Shown: positions 38,345-47,296, counted from the first letter of the stretch. The stretch: 64,000 nt of DNA from G963665495 sp963667575 (GCA_963667575.2 CAXXHY010000056.1:1-64000); one strand, 5' to 3'. The notes: a model not told the origin generated them from the sequence alone. Program-made: numbers and translations.

Positions 38345-38776
38345 TTATTTGCCTCGCAGGTGCTCTTGGGCAAGGGCGTGGATTTCCTTTTGATCTTCCT
38401 GGGAGATGCCCAGGTACGACCTTTTCGGAATGGTCACCTTGCGTCCGCGTCCGGCCTTGCCGCCTTTTTGGTGGATCCGGGCATAGACCTTGTCGCTGCC
38501 CACAACGACCATCTGCGGTGAGGCCTCGTAAACGATGCTGTTTTGCAGCTCACCCGTATCGACCAGAGTCTTGCCGCCTTCTTTTTCGGCTCTTTGGGAC
38601 ACGGGCCATGCATTGCCGTCCGGGTCCACGCCCTTGCGGAAGCGTTCCAGGGTCGAGGAAACCAGGGTTTCGCCCACGTCCTCGGCAAAGCCCTGCAAAT
38701 CGTTCATGCGCCCGGCCAGTCCTTCCACAGCCTTGGTAAGTGCGCCCATATCGAATTCGAAGCTTGATCCGGCCAT
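38345..38776 (-). CDS. Virion morphogenesis protein (Mu gpG-like)
   Basis: 143 residues. TLERFRKGVDPDGNAWPVSQ, VDTGELQNSIVYEASPQMVV and YARIHQKGGKAGRGRKVTIP are the signature run of the phage virion morphogenesis family, which helps join head and tail. It overlaps the upstream gene by one base. Confidence 0.9.
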   Translation of the reverse strand: MAGSSFEFDMGALTKAVEGLAGRMNDLQGFAEDVGETLVSSTLERFRKGVDPDGNAWPVSQRAEKEGGKTLVDTGELQNSIVYEASPQMVVVGSDKVYARIHQKGGKAGRGRKVTIPKRSYLGISQEDQKEIHALAQEHLRGK

Positions 38777-39213
38777 CAGTAGCGCTCCCAGGTTTTGTCG
38801 TCGAAGCGGCGCTTGCGCGATGTGACCACACTGACGCCGCCGTGGTCCACGCGCTTTTCGCCGAGCAGGTCAAGCCCCAGGCTGATCTTGCCCTCGCGAA
38901 GTTTTTCGTACGTTTTCTTGCACTCGGCATAGGCTTCGCACAGGCTGAAAAATTCATCCTTGGCCCCGTCCGCATCCATCAGCGGGGTGACAGCCGCAAC
39001 GGTGCGATAGGCGGCAATAACACCACAGACCCGCTTGAGAGTTTGCGGCACCTGGGAAAGGGGCAGAGCCACACGTCCGCGCAGGGCGTCGTCTATCTCA
39101 CCGGAAACGGCTGCAATGGTCTGATCACAAATCCCCGGTTTTTCCGTCTCGGCCTTGTCCAGGTAGTCCTGGTGCACATGCTCGCTCAATTCACTTGCCG
39201 TCACGTAGCCCAT
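38776..39213 (-). CDS. Mu gp36-like head-tail connector (DUF1320)
   Basis: 145 residues. MGYVTASELSEHVHQDYLDK and EIDDALRGRVALPLSQVPQT fit the DUF1320 family, which lies directly after the major capsid gene in Mu. The C-terminus (GGVSVVTSRKRRFDDKTWER) also matches the family end. Confidence 0.8.
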   Translation of the reverse strand: MGYVTASELSEHVHQDYLDKAETEKPGICDQTIAAVSGEIDDALRGRVALPLSQVPQTLKRVCGVIAAYRTVAAVTPLMDADGAKDEFFSLCEAYAECKKTYEKLREGKISLGLDLLGEKRVDHGGVSVVTSRKRRFDDKTWERY

Positions 39214-39262
39214 AGGTCCCTCTCGCGCGTTTAAGACTAGTTTAAGACTAGTCTTGAGTTCT

Positions 39263-39303
39263 CAGGCGGGTGCAAGGTTGGTTTGAGCCTTGCACGCCGC
39301 CTG
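39263..39303 (-). terminator. Hairpin after the capsid gene
   Basis: CAGGCGGGTGCAAGG pairs with CCTTGCACGCCGCCTG 16 bases after the capsid stop. Next to it TTTAAGACTAG is directly repeated (39230-39251). No strong T run, so it may reduce rather than stop transcription. Confidence 0.55.
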
Positions 39304-39318
39304 AATGGACTTCCTCGG

Positions 39319-40323
39319 CTAGAGCACCGTTGCCCAGACAATGGCGTCCGAAACGGGCGCGGGCAGCACTTTGGATTCTCCGATGAGTTCGAATCCGCCT
39401 CCGCGCTGGTCCTCGACCACGTGGACGAAGATGGGCAAGGGCTGCAACCCGGCCTTGATGTTGTCCAGGGCCGCGTAAAAACGCGTAAAGGCCTTTTCCG
39501 GCAGCGCCACAACGGCGTTTGCCGGAACCTTAGGCGTGTCCGCACTGGTGCGCGGATCCGGGTAAGTCTCGCTGAATTCTTCCAAGAGAAAGCCGCCGAA
39601 ATCAATGGCTCCCTCTTTTTGCTTCAGCTCGAAGCCGACCTTGAGGGCTTGCGCCGCAGTCATGCTTTCGACCACGTTGAACGCGGCCTGGAAGGCGTCT
39701 TCGCCCGCAAGATAGCGGATTTTCGCGCCGAGGCCGCGTTTACGGGCCTGGGTGCGCATGGCCTTGAGCAAGGCCCGGATGTCCGCTGCCGTGGGCTTGG
39801 GCTCTGCGGAGTCCCACTTGATGGCGGCGGCAACCGTTTTCGTGGCGCCCCAGGCGTACGTCCAGGTGTCGTACTGGCCACCGTCCAGGCGGACCGGCCA
39901 TGTGATGGCGCCGGTGAGGGCTTTGGCGGCCACGGCTTCTGCGGAGTGGCGCAGCACCTGACGCAAATATTCGATTCTGGAATTGCGCCATGCCTGGGCC
40001 GATGCAGCGTTGCCCAGGATCATGCGCAGGTCGTTCAATTCGCGGCCCGTGATGGGGTACGACCCTTTCAACGGCAGGGGCTCGACCAGATCCATCTGCA
40101 TTGATTCGGTTTTCAGACTGATGGGCGAACCGCCGCGCATGACCATGGGAATGGTCTTGGCTGCTTCGTACAGATCGGCCACGCCCACGGCAGGCAGCAG
40201 GCTTTGAATGGTCTTCGGGAAAAAGGTGTCGATGACCGTGGTGTCGATGGGTTCCGCGTTTTTAAGGTGGGTGCGGATGGCCTCGGGCGTAAACAGCCCC
40301 AAGAGTTGCGTGTATAAGCTCAT
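39319..40323 (-). CDS. Major capsid protein
   Basis: 334 residues. LKNAEPIDTTVIDTFFPKTI and GSYPITGRELNDLRMILGN are typical of the lambda gpE-like capsid family used by some Mu-like phages. It holds the position of Mu gpT (gp34). The ends are intact, and a strong hairpin follows, as expected for a highly expressed gene. Confidence 0.8.
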   Translation of the reverse strand: MSLYTQLLGLFTPEAIRTHLKNAEPIDTTVIDTFFPKTIQSLLPAVGVADLYEAAKTIPMVMRGGSPISLKTESMQMDLVEPLPLKGSYPITGRELNDLRMILGNAASAQAWRNSRIEYLRQVLRHSAEAVAAKALTGAITWPVRLDGGQYDTWTYAWGATKTVAAAIKWDSAEPKPTAADIRALLKAMRTQARKRGLGAKIRYLAGEDAFQAAFNVVESMTAAQALKVGFELKQKEGAIDFGGFLLEEFSETYPDPRTSADTPKVPANAVVALPEKAFTRFYAALDNIKAGLQPLPIFVHVVEDQRGGGFELIGESKVLPAPVSDAIVWATVL

Positions 40324-40338
40324 AAGATAGTCTCCTAA

Positions 40339-40929
40339 TTACACCGCGAAAATGCCCGCGGCTTCGAGGTGCAGCAGAATTTCCTCCGTAGGCACGGCCT
40401 GGGACGAGGCGCCTACCTTGAGGGAGACGCCTTGCACCAACCCGCGCGCCACGTACTCGCAAGCCTCGCTTTGGGTGGTGTCCTCGGCCACGTCCAGCAC
40501 GCCGGAAACCGTCGTCAAATAGGATACCGTGATACTGGCGTTGCTCACAGGAGCGGCGTTGAAGGTGAAAGACAGCTTTCCGGAGTCGTTATAGAATTGC
40601 CCGCTTCCGCCCTGGTCGCCGACAAGGCGGCCAACACCGTCGTCTTTGAACGTTTCCAAGCCATCACTGATGACCACGCTGCCCGGCTGTACCGGAGTGG
40701 CGGCAAGAGTGGCGGAAAATTCCGTGGTCGCACCGTCGCCTGTCGCCAAGGCTTCGGCGTTCACAAGTTGGAGTTGCTGCATGACGCCGTCTTTGCGGGT
40801 CAGCAGCAGACCGGCAGGATAGAGGCCGTCGTCGGCCTTAATTTGGGCGGTCCGGACGATGGCCTTGCCGGGGATCTGCGCGCAATCGCTGCCCACGGTC
40901 AGGCTTCCAATTTTTCCATTGATAGGCAT
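40339..40929 (-). CDS. Probable head decoration protein
   Basis: 196 residues, beta-rich and Gly/Thr/Val-rich (GDGATTEFSATLAATPVQPG, SGKLSFTFNAAPVSNASITV). Located between protease/scaffold and capsid genes, where Mu-like phages place small capsid-associated proteins. The insert with TTEFSATLA... resembles repeated carbohydrate-binding or decoration folds. Assigned by position. Confidence 0.55.
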   Translation of the reverse strand: MPINGKIGSLTVGSDCAQIPGKAIVRTAQIKADDGLYPAGLLLTRKDGVMQQLQLVNAEALATGDGATTEFSATLAATPVQPGSVVISDGLETFKDDGVGRLVGDQGGSGQFYNDSGKLSFTFNAAPVSNASITVSYLTTVSGVLDVAEDTTQSEACEYVARGLVQGVSLKVGASSQAVPTEEILLHLEAAGIFAV

Positions 40930-40946
40930 GTTGTTCTCCTTTTTCC

Positions 40947-40999
40947 TTTGGGGCGCTGCCCCAAGCCCCGCCAGGGAGGAACGCCTCCCTGGACCCGCG
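40947..40999. repeat. Intergenic palindromic element, divergent copy 5
   Basis: TTGGGGCGCTGCCCCAA and CCAGGGAGGAACGCCTCCCTGG, two hairpins arranged like copies 1-4 but lacking AACGTCGCGGG. Lies between protease/scaffold and head protein genes. Confidence 0.65.
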
Positions 41000-41014
41000 C
41001 GTAATTGAGTTGTT

Positions 41015-41881
41015 TTAGGCCTTGCCGCTCAGATCTTCGTATGCGGCGGTTTCCTGGCCGGGGTTGCCGTAGCGTTCTTCCGTGGCCAGCTCGCCGAACA
41101 TGCCGTGATGATTTTCCTTGCGTTTCTCAAGATTGCGCCAGTAGGCTTCCTCGGCGGAGACCTTGGCCTTGGCGCCGTTTTCCTCGGCAAAGTCCATTTC
41201 CATGGACGCGGAGCCCAGGGCTTCGGCAAAGCTGAGATGCTGGACGCGTTCCGCTGGCAGGATCTTGCCGTCCTTGACCAGCTGGTCTACACGGGCGGCG
41301 CGCGCTGCCTTTGTTTGCGCGGTTTTGTATTCCGCAAATTCGGCTTCGCTTTTCTCTTTGCCCGCTTGCGCCTCGGCCAGCCTCTTTTCCAGTTCAGCCA
41401 CCTTGGCTTCCAGTTCAGCGATTTTGGCTTTAAGTTGCTCTTCATTCACGTTTGTTTCCTCCTGGCTAAATTCATAGGTTGCTCCTTCTTCGGCATCGGA
41501 GAATTCCACGGGGGCGAGCCCGGCAACGGCGGGTTGCTTTGCCCCCAGCAGCCCCACATGGCGCAGTTTCCCGTCACGGCCCACGTGTATGGAAATATTT
41601 TTGTAGCGGCCCGCTTCCACGGCCTTTTCCAATTCTTCGGGCACCTGCCGGAAGCAGGCCTGCAGGGTGTCGCCTTGGCGTCTGAGCGTCTGCACCCAGC
41701 CCCAGGCCGGATCATGGGTTTTGGGATGGCCCAGCACCAGGGGCACCCGGCGCTCGGCCTCGTCAAATGTATTGACGAGCCTGTCCAAGTCCTGTGCGGC
41801 AACGTGCCAGACGTGCCCCCCGGAATCGGTGTGGGATCCAATGCTGAAGATGTCGATCCACTTTGTTAGTTTCTGATCCAT
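41015..41881 (-). CDS. Head protease with fused scaffold (Mu gp32, I/Z)
   Basis: 288 residues. The N-terminal half, starting MDQKLTKWIDIFSIGSHTDS and containing VPLVLGHPKTHDPAWGWVQT, is the Mu-type capsid protease. It is followed by a coiled-coil scaffold region (EEQLKAKIAELEAKVAELEK, residues about 145-200) and a charged tail. Mu makes the scaffold from an internal start in the same gene; an internal start here was not assigned. Confidence 0.85.
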   Translation of the reverse strand: MDQKLTKWIDIFSIGSHTDSGGHVWHVAAQDLDRLVNTFDEAERRVPLVLGHPKTHDPAWGWVQTLRRQGDTLQACFRQVPEELEKAVEAGRYKNISIHVGRDGKLRHVGLLGAKQPAVAGLAPVEFSDAEEGATYEFSQEETNVNEEQLKAKIAELEAKVAELEKRLAEAQAGKEKSEAEFAEYKTAQTKAARAARVDQLVKDGKILPAERVQHLSFAEALGSASMEMDFAEENGAKAKVSAEEAYWRNLEKRKENHHGMFGELATEERYGNPGQETAAYEDLSGKA

Positions 41882-42000
41882 GTTGACTCTCGTTCTTGAC
41901 TCGCTTGGTTTGCAGCCGTATTATTGATGATCGGGCGTGACTTCAGGACGGCCCCGCCGGGGCGGGATCGCGGGTCCGGAAGCGCGGCTCACTGAACCGG

Positions 42001-43353
42001 CTATGTGAGCGCTTCCCGATAAATCAGCACTCCGCCTCGTTCCTTGTCCGTGTATTCCAGCACCGCTTTTCCCGACCTGTCCGCTTTGGGCGCGTACACC
42101 GTGGCTCCGTGCCATTTGCCGCCCAGCAGGGAAAACGAGGAAAAACCGCCGATGGGCTTTCCCGATTCACGCCGAAACATCCGCACCAGATTGAGCCGCA
42201 TGTAATAGCGCTTGCGCCATTTCTCCGGGCGTATTGCGTCCGCTTCCGCGATTGGGCCCAACGTGGAACCGTCGCGTTCTTCGCCCACAAGCAGCTCCAC
42301 AGGTTGCCACCAGACTTCAAAAGGGTTCAAAATGGTCTGGGCCAGCAACTTCATGTACGGCCCCTTGTCCGCCCAGGTCTTTTTGATTTCGCCTGTGGAC
42401 TTCTCCATAAACAGCCATTTATTGACCACTAACGGAAAATTCCCCGGCAAACGCACAACCTTGGAATCGTCCAGGCCGGACAGGCCGAACTCCTTGAGGA
42501 AGATCAATATTTGCTCTTCCTTAGGCATCTTTTTCGGGAGCAGGTCCGCGTCTTTGAGGGTGAAAACGTGGCGTTCGTCGATCTGGTCCAGGGGGATCCG
42601 GCAGGATCCGGCAAACAACCCCTTGCCGTCCTTGCATAACGCCTTGTCGTTGACGGGTCTTGTTGCCGCCGTAGAGGCCTCGGTTTCCAGACCGGCAAGC
42701 CAGTCCTGCCCCACGTTGCGTCCGAAGCCCGGATCCGGCGCGGGAAAGACCTTGCGCACCTCGCCGGTTGTGGGATCGGCTATTTCAGTGAGGCCGGGCA
42801 GCTCGTTTTGCACCTCAAAGCCGCGGGCCTTGACCTGCCGTTCGCTCAGGCTCTGCACAGTGCAGCGGCAGTTGAAACCGTTGGGCGGAAAAAATTGCGT
42901 CCAGAATTCATGGCCATGGGGATAGACAAGCCCGTCAAGGGCCATGTGCTCGGGCCGGGTGCGCTTGTCGCCCACGGCCAGATAGCGCCAGTAGGGCCGC
43001 TTGTCCGTGGTCTTTGTCAGCTGTGTATAGCGCCCGGCCATGTAGGCTGATTGGGTGTTGGTGCGGTAGATGGTCTCCAGGCGGTGCCGGTTCAGCCCGG
43101 TTTTTTTGGCGGTCTTGCGGATATCCCGTTGCCATTGCTTCAGGGGGGTGCCCTGTTCCATGGCCGTATACAGGGAGGTCAGAATATCCTGGGCAAGCGC
43201 ATGCTTGGTGACGCCGGAAATGTAGAAGGCACGGTCCAGGACGTTCTGTTTCAAAAGAGCCAGGTCTTTTTCCGAAACAGCCTTTTTGCCTTTGAGATAC
43301 GCCAGGGCATCGGCGGGAGAAACACCAGAGGTGTCAGGCGAGGTCTCAGGCAT
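42001..43353 (-). CDS. MuF-like head protein with C-terminal PBECR-type nuclease domain
   Basis: 450 residues from ATG at 43353, chosen because GGAGG sits 8 bases upstream and it overlaps the portal stop. Residues about 60-220 are the SPP1 gp7/MuF domain (IYRTNTQSAYMAGRYTQLTK, FFPPNGFNCRCTV). After a linker, residues about 280-450 (PKKMPKEEQILIFLKEFGLS ... WWQPVELLVGEERDG ... YYMRLNLVRMFRRESGKPIG) look like the phage barnase/EndoU/colicin-like PBECR2 nuclease domain found fused to MuF proteins. A role as an injected RNase is inferred. Confidence 0.75.
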   Translation of the reverse strand: MPETSPDTSGVSPADALAYLKGKKAVSEKDLALLKQNVLDRAFYISGVTKHALAQDILTSLYTAMEQGTPLKQWQRDIRKTAKKTGLNRHRLETIYRTNTQSAYMAGRYTQLTKTTDKRPYWRYLAVGDKRTRPEHMALDGLVYPHGHEFWTQFFPPNGFNCRCTVQSLSERQVKARGFEVQNELPGLTEIADPTTGEVRKVFPAPDPGFGRNVGQDWLAGLETEASTAATRPVNDKALCKDGKGLFAGSCRIPLDQIDERHVFTLKDADLLPKKMPKEEQILIFLKEFGLSGLDDSKVVRLPGNFPLVVNKWLFMEKSTGEIKKTWADKGPYMKLLAQTILNPFEVWWQPVELLVGEERDGSTLGPIAEADAIRPEKWRKRYYMRLNLVRMFRRESGKPIGGFSSFSLLGGKWHGATVYAPKADRSGKAVLEYTDKERGGVLIYREALT

Positions 43354-44956
43354 TGCCGGCGCCTCCATCTTTGCCGTCTTCCTGGTCGTCATCTTGTCCG
43401 TCGCCTGGGCTTTCGGGCTCGTCAAGGGCGGACAGGTACGCGGCCTGCATGGCGTCGCTCAGATGCTCGGTCCACGCCTCTTCCGGTTCCCCGACCGCTT
43501 CGGCAAGCAACAGCACGGCGTCTTCCGGGGATTCAGCGCTTGCAGCCAGATCCAGCAGGGAACCGGTCATGGCTTCGAGCAAGGGCGTGCCCTGGGCCAG
43601 GGCTCCGGCGGTAATGGCGTCAATGTCCGAAAGTTCTGCGGCAGAACGTTCCGCAAAAGCGGCCCCGGTCTGGGGCGGGGAACTGCTTTCCCCCTGCAGT
43701 TCCCCGCCCGCCGGTGGTTTAGTGAAGGAAGGCGTAACAACGTCGAAATGTTCGGGGGCAAGGTCGAATTCGTCTTCAAAATAGGTTTTCGTGAAAACAA
43801 CGCCCGCCTGTTTCAGCGCGTTGGATACTTTAGCTTTGGCCAGCAGGTCTTTGGCCTGAAGGTATTCGAAAATCGGCGCATAGACTTCAGGTCCGTAATT
43901 GACCCTGGTGTACTGCCAGCTCAATTCATTCATGAACGCGCAGACAAGACTTTGATCGGCCTCGCCGTAATCGCCCAGAATGGTGTAATGGGTGTTTGAC
44001 GCGGCATAGGTGGCCCGGTCTCCGATATCTGAAGTCAGGGTCTGGCCGGTGATGACCTTGCTGATGGTGCCGTCCCAGTAGCTGACCATGGTATGGTGGG
44101 TGTCCGCCGAGGTTTTGCCCGCTTCCACCACGGTCACCTTGGAGCCCGAGGACACCACCGCCACGGCATCGCGCACCATGCGCGCTAAACTGCTGGCCAT
44201 GACGTCGCGTTCGTGCTGGTCAGCTCCCGGCCGTGTTTCCCCAAAAACCCAGGGCGTGCCGAATTTTTCCGCAAAGTGCATCCAGAATTCCACGCCGCCT
44301 TTCTTGAAGGCAACAGGCCAGAGCACGCGGCTTAACAGGCGGAGACCGTAGGGATTCAGGTAGGTGGGAAAATGGCGGGCGGTGATGAATTTTCCGGGCG
44401 GCACGGGATCATAATTGCCGCTGCCGCAGGTGTAGAGGCAGAGCCGCCGGTGCTCGTCATAGGCGAACCATTCGCGGGGCTTGGCGATTGCGTCTACCAG
44501 ACGGTAACGTCCAGCGTCGCCGGGTTCCCAGAGCAGTTCCACCACCGTCTGGCCGAAGTAGGGAGCGTCCAGCAGCTCGGCGAGCAGATTGTACATGTCC
44601 AAATTTTCAACGTCCTTGAGCAGTCCGTCGCATGCCGCCTTGGCCTGTTCGTCCGGATCGCCGCCGCGCGGTTTGCCGGGCGTGAAATGATAGTCCTTTT
44701 TGTTCAGGGTCTGGAGTTTGCGTTGCTGCACAACCGTGGTTACCTGTTCGTCGGCCATCAGGTCACCCAGGATCCGCGCGTCGTCTCCTCGCTTGCGCAA
44801 AATAGGATCCGGGTCCGGCATCAGCGTGGCGTAGGATCCAGTATCGCCCAGGATCCCGGTAACGCGCTCGCTTGTTGCCAGCTCCTGCAGCAAGGCGGAC
44901 CGGTCCAGATCTGCGAAGGACTGGAAGGTATGCGGGGAAGTCCAGATTCCTGCCAT
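43346..44956 (-). CDS. Portal protein (Mu gp29, DUF935)
   Basis: 536 residues. ATLMPDPDPILRKRGDDARI at the start, QTVVELLWEPGDAGRYRLVD and FAEKFGTPWVFGETRPGADQ are DUF935 portal motifs. It forms the dodecameric ring for DNA entry. The last 90 residues are acidic and probably flexible (DEPESPGDGQDDDQEDGKDG). It overlaps the terminase stop by one base. Confidence 0.9.
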   Translation of the reverse strand: MAGIWTSPHTFQSFADLDRSALLQELATSERVTGILGDTGSYATLMPDPDPILRKRGDDARILGDLMADEQVTTVVQQRKLQTLNKKDYHFTPGKPRGGDPDEQAKAACDGLLKDVENLDMYNLLAELLDAPYFGQTVVELLWEPGDAGRYRLVDAIAKPREWFAYDEHRRLCLYTCGSGNYDPVPPGKFITARHFPTYLNPYGLRLLSRVLWPVAFKKGGVEFWMHFAEKFGTPWVFGETRPGADQHERDVMASSLARMVRDAVAVVSSGSKVTVVEAGKTSADTHHTMVSYWDGTISKVITGQTLTSDIGDRATYAASNTHYTILGDYGEADQSLVCAFMNELSWQYTRVNYGPEVYAPIFEYLQAKDLLAKAKVSNALKQAGVVFTKTYFEDEFDLAPEHFDVVTPSFTKPPAGGELQGESSSPPQTGAAFAERSAAELSDIDAITAGALAQGTPLLEAMTGSLLDLAASAESPEDAVLLLAEAVGEPEEAWTEHLSDAMQAAYLSALDEPESPGDGQDDDQEDGKDGGAGNA

Positions 44957-46470
44957 CAGTTATACCCCTGTAAAATAGCTGCCGCGCTGGTCGCGCCGTT
45001 GGAATAGGTGCTGGTGCCGGTTTGGGCCGAAGTGCGGGAGACGGTGGAGACGGCAAAGGATTCGCCGCCTTCCAGGGTCATGGCCGCGCAAATCAGCATG
45101 GCCGCTGCAATTGCGGCATCGCCGTGGCGATCGCCGGAATCATCCTTGCCGCGTTTGTCCGGGATGCGGGCAACGCCCTTGATGACCTTGAGCGCTCGCA
45201 GATCGTCCAGGATGTGGGCGTCCTTGGGAGCGCTGATGGTGCGGTCTTCAAATTGGGCTTTCATTCTGGGTGTATTTTCGCGGTACCAGGACTCGGAAAG
45301 CATGACCTGGTCAACAAGCTCGGCGCCGTAACGGACCCGGGCGACTTCGGCCAGATATTGGCCGTTGCCTCGGGCATCCATGCACGCGCCGGAAAAGTTG
45401 GGAAAACGGTCTATGATATAGAAAAGGATCTGTTCCTGAACGCGGAAGGGAGCATTGCGGAGTTCCACCACAAAGGGAGTCTGCAGACTCAGATTCTGCA
45501 GCTGTACTGCGGGCCAAAGTACGGTCAGGTCGCCGGTGCGTCCGAAGTCTTCGCCCAGAAAATTCTTGCCTTGGGGCAAATCGCGAAGCAGCGGCGCGAG
45601 CTGCTGCTCGCACCAGTCTTCGACCTCCAGGTATAAGCGATCTTCCGGCCAGTCCAGAATATCGTCGGCGGGCGGGCTCCAGCGCAGCACCGGGATTGCC
45701 GGATCCATGCAGGCCTCAATCATGTTGCGGGTCAGGAACGAGGCACGGGCGTTGGCCGGGACGCAGTCCAGTTCCTGGGCGGAGGCGTCGCCGTATTGGT
45801 CGTACATCTCCTCTACCCAGCGGTCCTGTTTTTCCTGGCTCCAGGGCGTTTTCTTGACTTGGCAAATACGCTTGTACAGGCCTTGTGCCACCGCATCCTT
45901 AAATGTCGTTCGATGCACCGTATAGGGCTTCTTGCCCGCCCGTGCGTCCTGGATCAACTCGTTGAAGGTATTGTCCTCGCCGAAGTGGGTGGACAGGATG
46001 CGCACGCGCCCGCCCCACATCAGGAGCGCAAGGGCCGCGTCGACCAGTTCCTGCAGCTCGCCATGGAAAGCGGCTTCGTCGATGATGACAAGGCCCTGTT
46101 TGCCGCGCAGGTTTGTGGGACGGGAAGACAGCGCCACGATACGCTTGCCGGAAGTGAACTTTATGCGAAAGGCCAGGATGTCTTTGTCCGCGTCCGTATA
46201 GATAAATTCTTCCGTGGATTCGATGGCCCCCTGCAGGAGCTTGGCCCACCAGCCGCAATCCCGGACGAATTCTTCGGCCATTTCTTTGTTGTAGCCGATG
46301 TACCAGGTATCCATCTCGCCGTTGACGCCGGAGGTCAGCACGGCCAGCAAGGCGGAAACCCAGGAGGCCCCAATACGCCGGGATTTTTCCCAGATTGCCA
46401 CGGGAGAAACGTCTTTGAGCCACGCCAGTTGGTAGGCGAGCAGGATGCCTATTGCCTTTGCCATGGCCAT
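44956..46470 (-). CDS. Terminase large subunit (Mu gp28)
   Basis: 504 residues. The ATPase part has KSRRIGASWVSALLAVLTSG (Walker A-like, adapted in Mu relatives) and LVIIDEAAFHGELQELVDA (Walker B). The nuclease part has GEDFGRTGDLTVLWPAVQL with the first acidic metal ligands and CMDARGNGQYLAEVARV, and DRHGDAAIAAAM near the end. It packages DNA by headful cutting. Bases 45872-45903 are identical to a duplicated spacer of the resident CRISPR array. Confidence 0.92.
   Translation of the reverse strand: MAMAKAIGILLAYQLAWLKDVSPVAIWEKSRRIGASWVSALLAVLTSGVNGEMDTWYIGYNKEMAEEFVRDCGWWAKLLQGAIESTEEFIYTDADKDILAFRIKFTSGKRIVALSSRPTNLRGKQGLVIIDEAAFHGELQELVDAALALLMWGGRVRILSTHFGEDNTFNELIQDARAGKKPYTVHRTTFKDAVAQGLYKRICQVKKTPWSQEKQDRWVEEMYDQYGDASAQELDCVPANARASFLTRNMIEACMDPAIPVLRWSPPADDILDWPEDRLYLEVEDWCEQQLAPLLRDLPQGKNFLGEDFGRTGDLTVLWPAVQLQNLSLQTPFVVELRNAPFRVQEQILFYIIDRFPNFSGACMDARGNGQYLAEVARVRYGAELVDQVMLSESWYRENTPRMKAQFEDRTISAPKDAHILDDLRALKVIKGVARIPDKRGKDDSGDRHGDAAIAAAMLICAAMTLEGGESFAVSTVSRTSAQTGTSTYSNGATSAAAILQGYN
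45872..45903 (-). other. Exact type I-F protospacer in the terminase gene
   Basis: Identical over 32 nt to the spacers at 58758-58789 and 58878-58909. On the crRNA-like strand (minus) the two bases 5' of the protospacer are CA, not the CC expected for I-F interference. Confidence 0.93.
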
Positions 46471-47051
46471 CAGAGCAACCCCAGGGCTTCCTGGATTTTA
46501 TGACGTACATTTGCGGAAACCGGGGCCTTGCCCTTGCTTTCGGCTTCCTCTTGCGTCACCAGATCCAAGGCGTTTTTCAGAGCCTGCAGGCTCTTGAGGT
46601 CGATTTTTTCCGGTGCGGCAAGCATGGCGGCTGTCTTGTCGATGATGGCCCTGGTAAGGGCCTGGGAGGCCTGTTCCGGCGTACTGAGGTCCGGCAGGCT
46701 GGCGGGCTCCGCCTTGAGCTGCTCTTCTTCCTGCGCCTGCTTTTGCGCGGCAAGGGCCAGCTCTTCCAGCTTTGCCGCGGCAAAGACATCGAGAGCGTGC
46801 CCCTTGCCGCCCATGGACGTGATGCAATGCTTGATCTGCTTGGCGCGCAGCTCGATAAGGTCGGTGCGGATCTCTGATCGGGCGCGCTGGATATTGTCGC
46901 GTTTCTGCTGCCAGTCGTACTTCGCAGCCCAGCGTTTGAGCGTGGACGCGGCAAGGCCGAGCTTGTCCGCCACCGCCGCGAAGGTGAGACGGTCCACGCA
47001 ATACAGCTCCTCGGCCTGGAGCACGATATCCGCCGGGTATTCCCTGCCCAT
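46470..47051 (-). CDS. Terminase small subunit (Mu gp27 position)
   Basis: 193 residues. The N-terminal helix-turn-helix CVDRLTFAAVADKLGLAASTLKRWAAKY suits DNA recognition. A long helical middle follows (FAAAKLEELALAAQKQAQEE), and the end VSANVRHKIQEALGLL probably contacts the large subunit. Stop and start of the two terminase genes overlap by one base. Confidence 0.75.
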   Translation of the reverse strand: MGREYPADIVLQAEELYCVDRLTFAAVADKLGLAASTLKRWAAKYDWQQKRDNIQRARSEIRTDLIELRAKQIKHCITSMGGKGHALDVFAAAKLEELALAAQKQAQEEEQLKAEPASLPDLSTPEQASQALTRAIIDKTAAMLAAPEKIDLKSLQALKNALDLVTQEEAESKGKAPVSANVRHKIQEALGLL

Positions 47052-47053
47052 TG

Positions 47054-47296
47054 TTACCGCCCGAGGACCTTCGCAATGCGCAGGATTTCGTCCAGGGTGG
47101 CGCGGTATTCGTTGACGCCGGAGCCCAACTTGATAGCCAGGGCCTGTATGGCTTCGCTGTCGAGCGCTTCAATGGGGGCAATCAAACTCAGCTTTTCCCG
47201 CAAGCTATCCCGGTGGCTTTCAAGGGCTACTTTCTGTTCGTAGGCCTGCTGCTTGAGTTGAGCCAGCTTGCCTTCATAGGCTAAAAATTCGCTCAC
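47054..47296 (-). CDS. Small coiled-coil phage protein (Mu gp26 position)
   Basis: 80 residues from GTG at 47296 (VSEFLAYEGKLAQLKQQAYE), chosen because it overlaps the upstream stop by four bases. Helical and charged (LKQQAYEQKVALESHRDSLR). Usually found between gp25- and gp27-like genes in Mu relatives; function unknown. Confidence 0.6.
   Translation of the reverse strand: MSEFLAYEGKLAQLKQQAYEQKVALESHRDSLREKLSLIAPIEALDSEAIQALAIKLGSGVNEYRATLDEILRIAKVLGR

Noticed and set aside
41869..41900. Spacer 59538-59569 codes AGMDQKTLPN, similar to the protease start MDQKLTKW
   Set aside because: The shared stretch is short (CATGGATCA then AAA), the seed is different; not enough for a claim.
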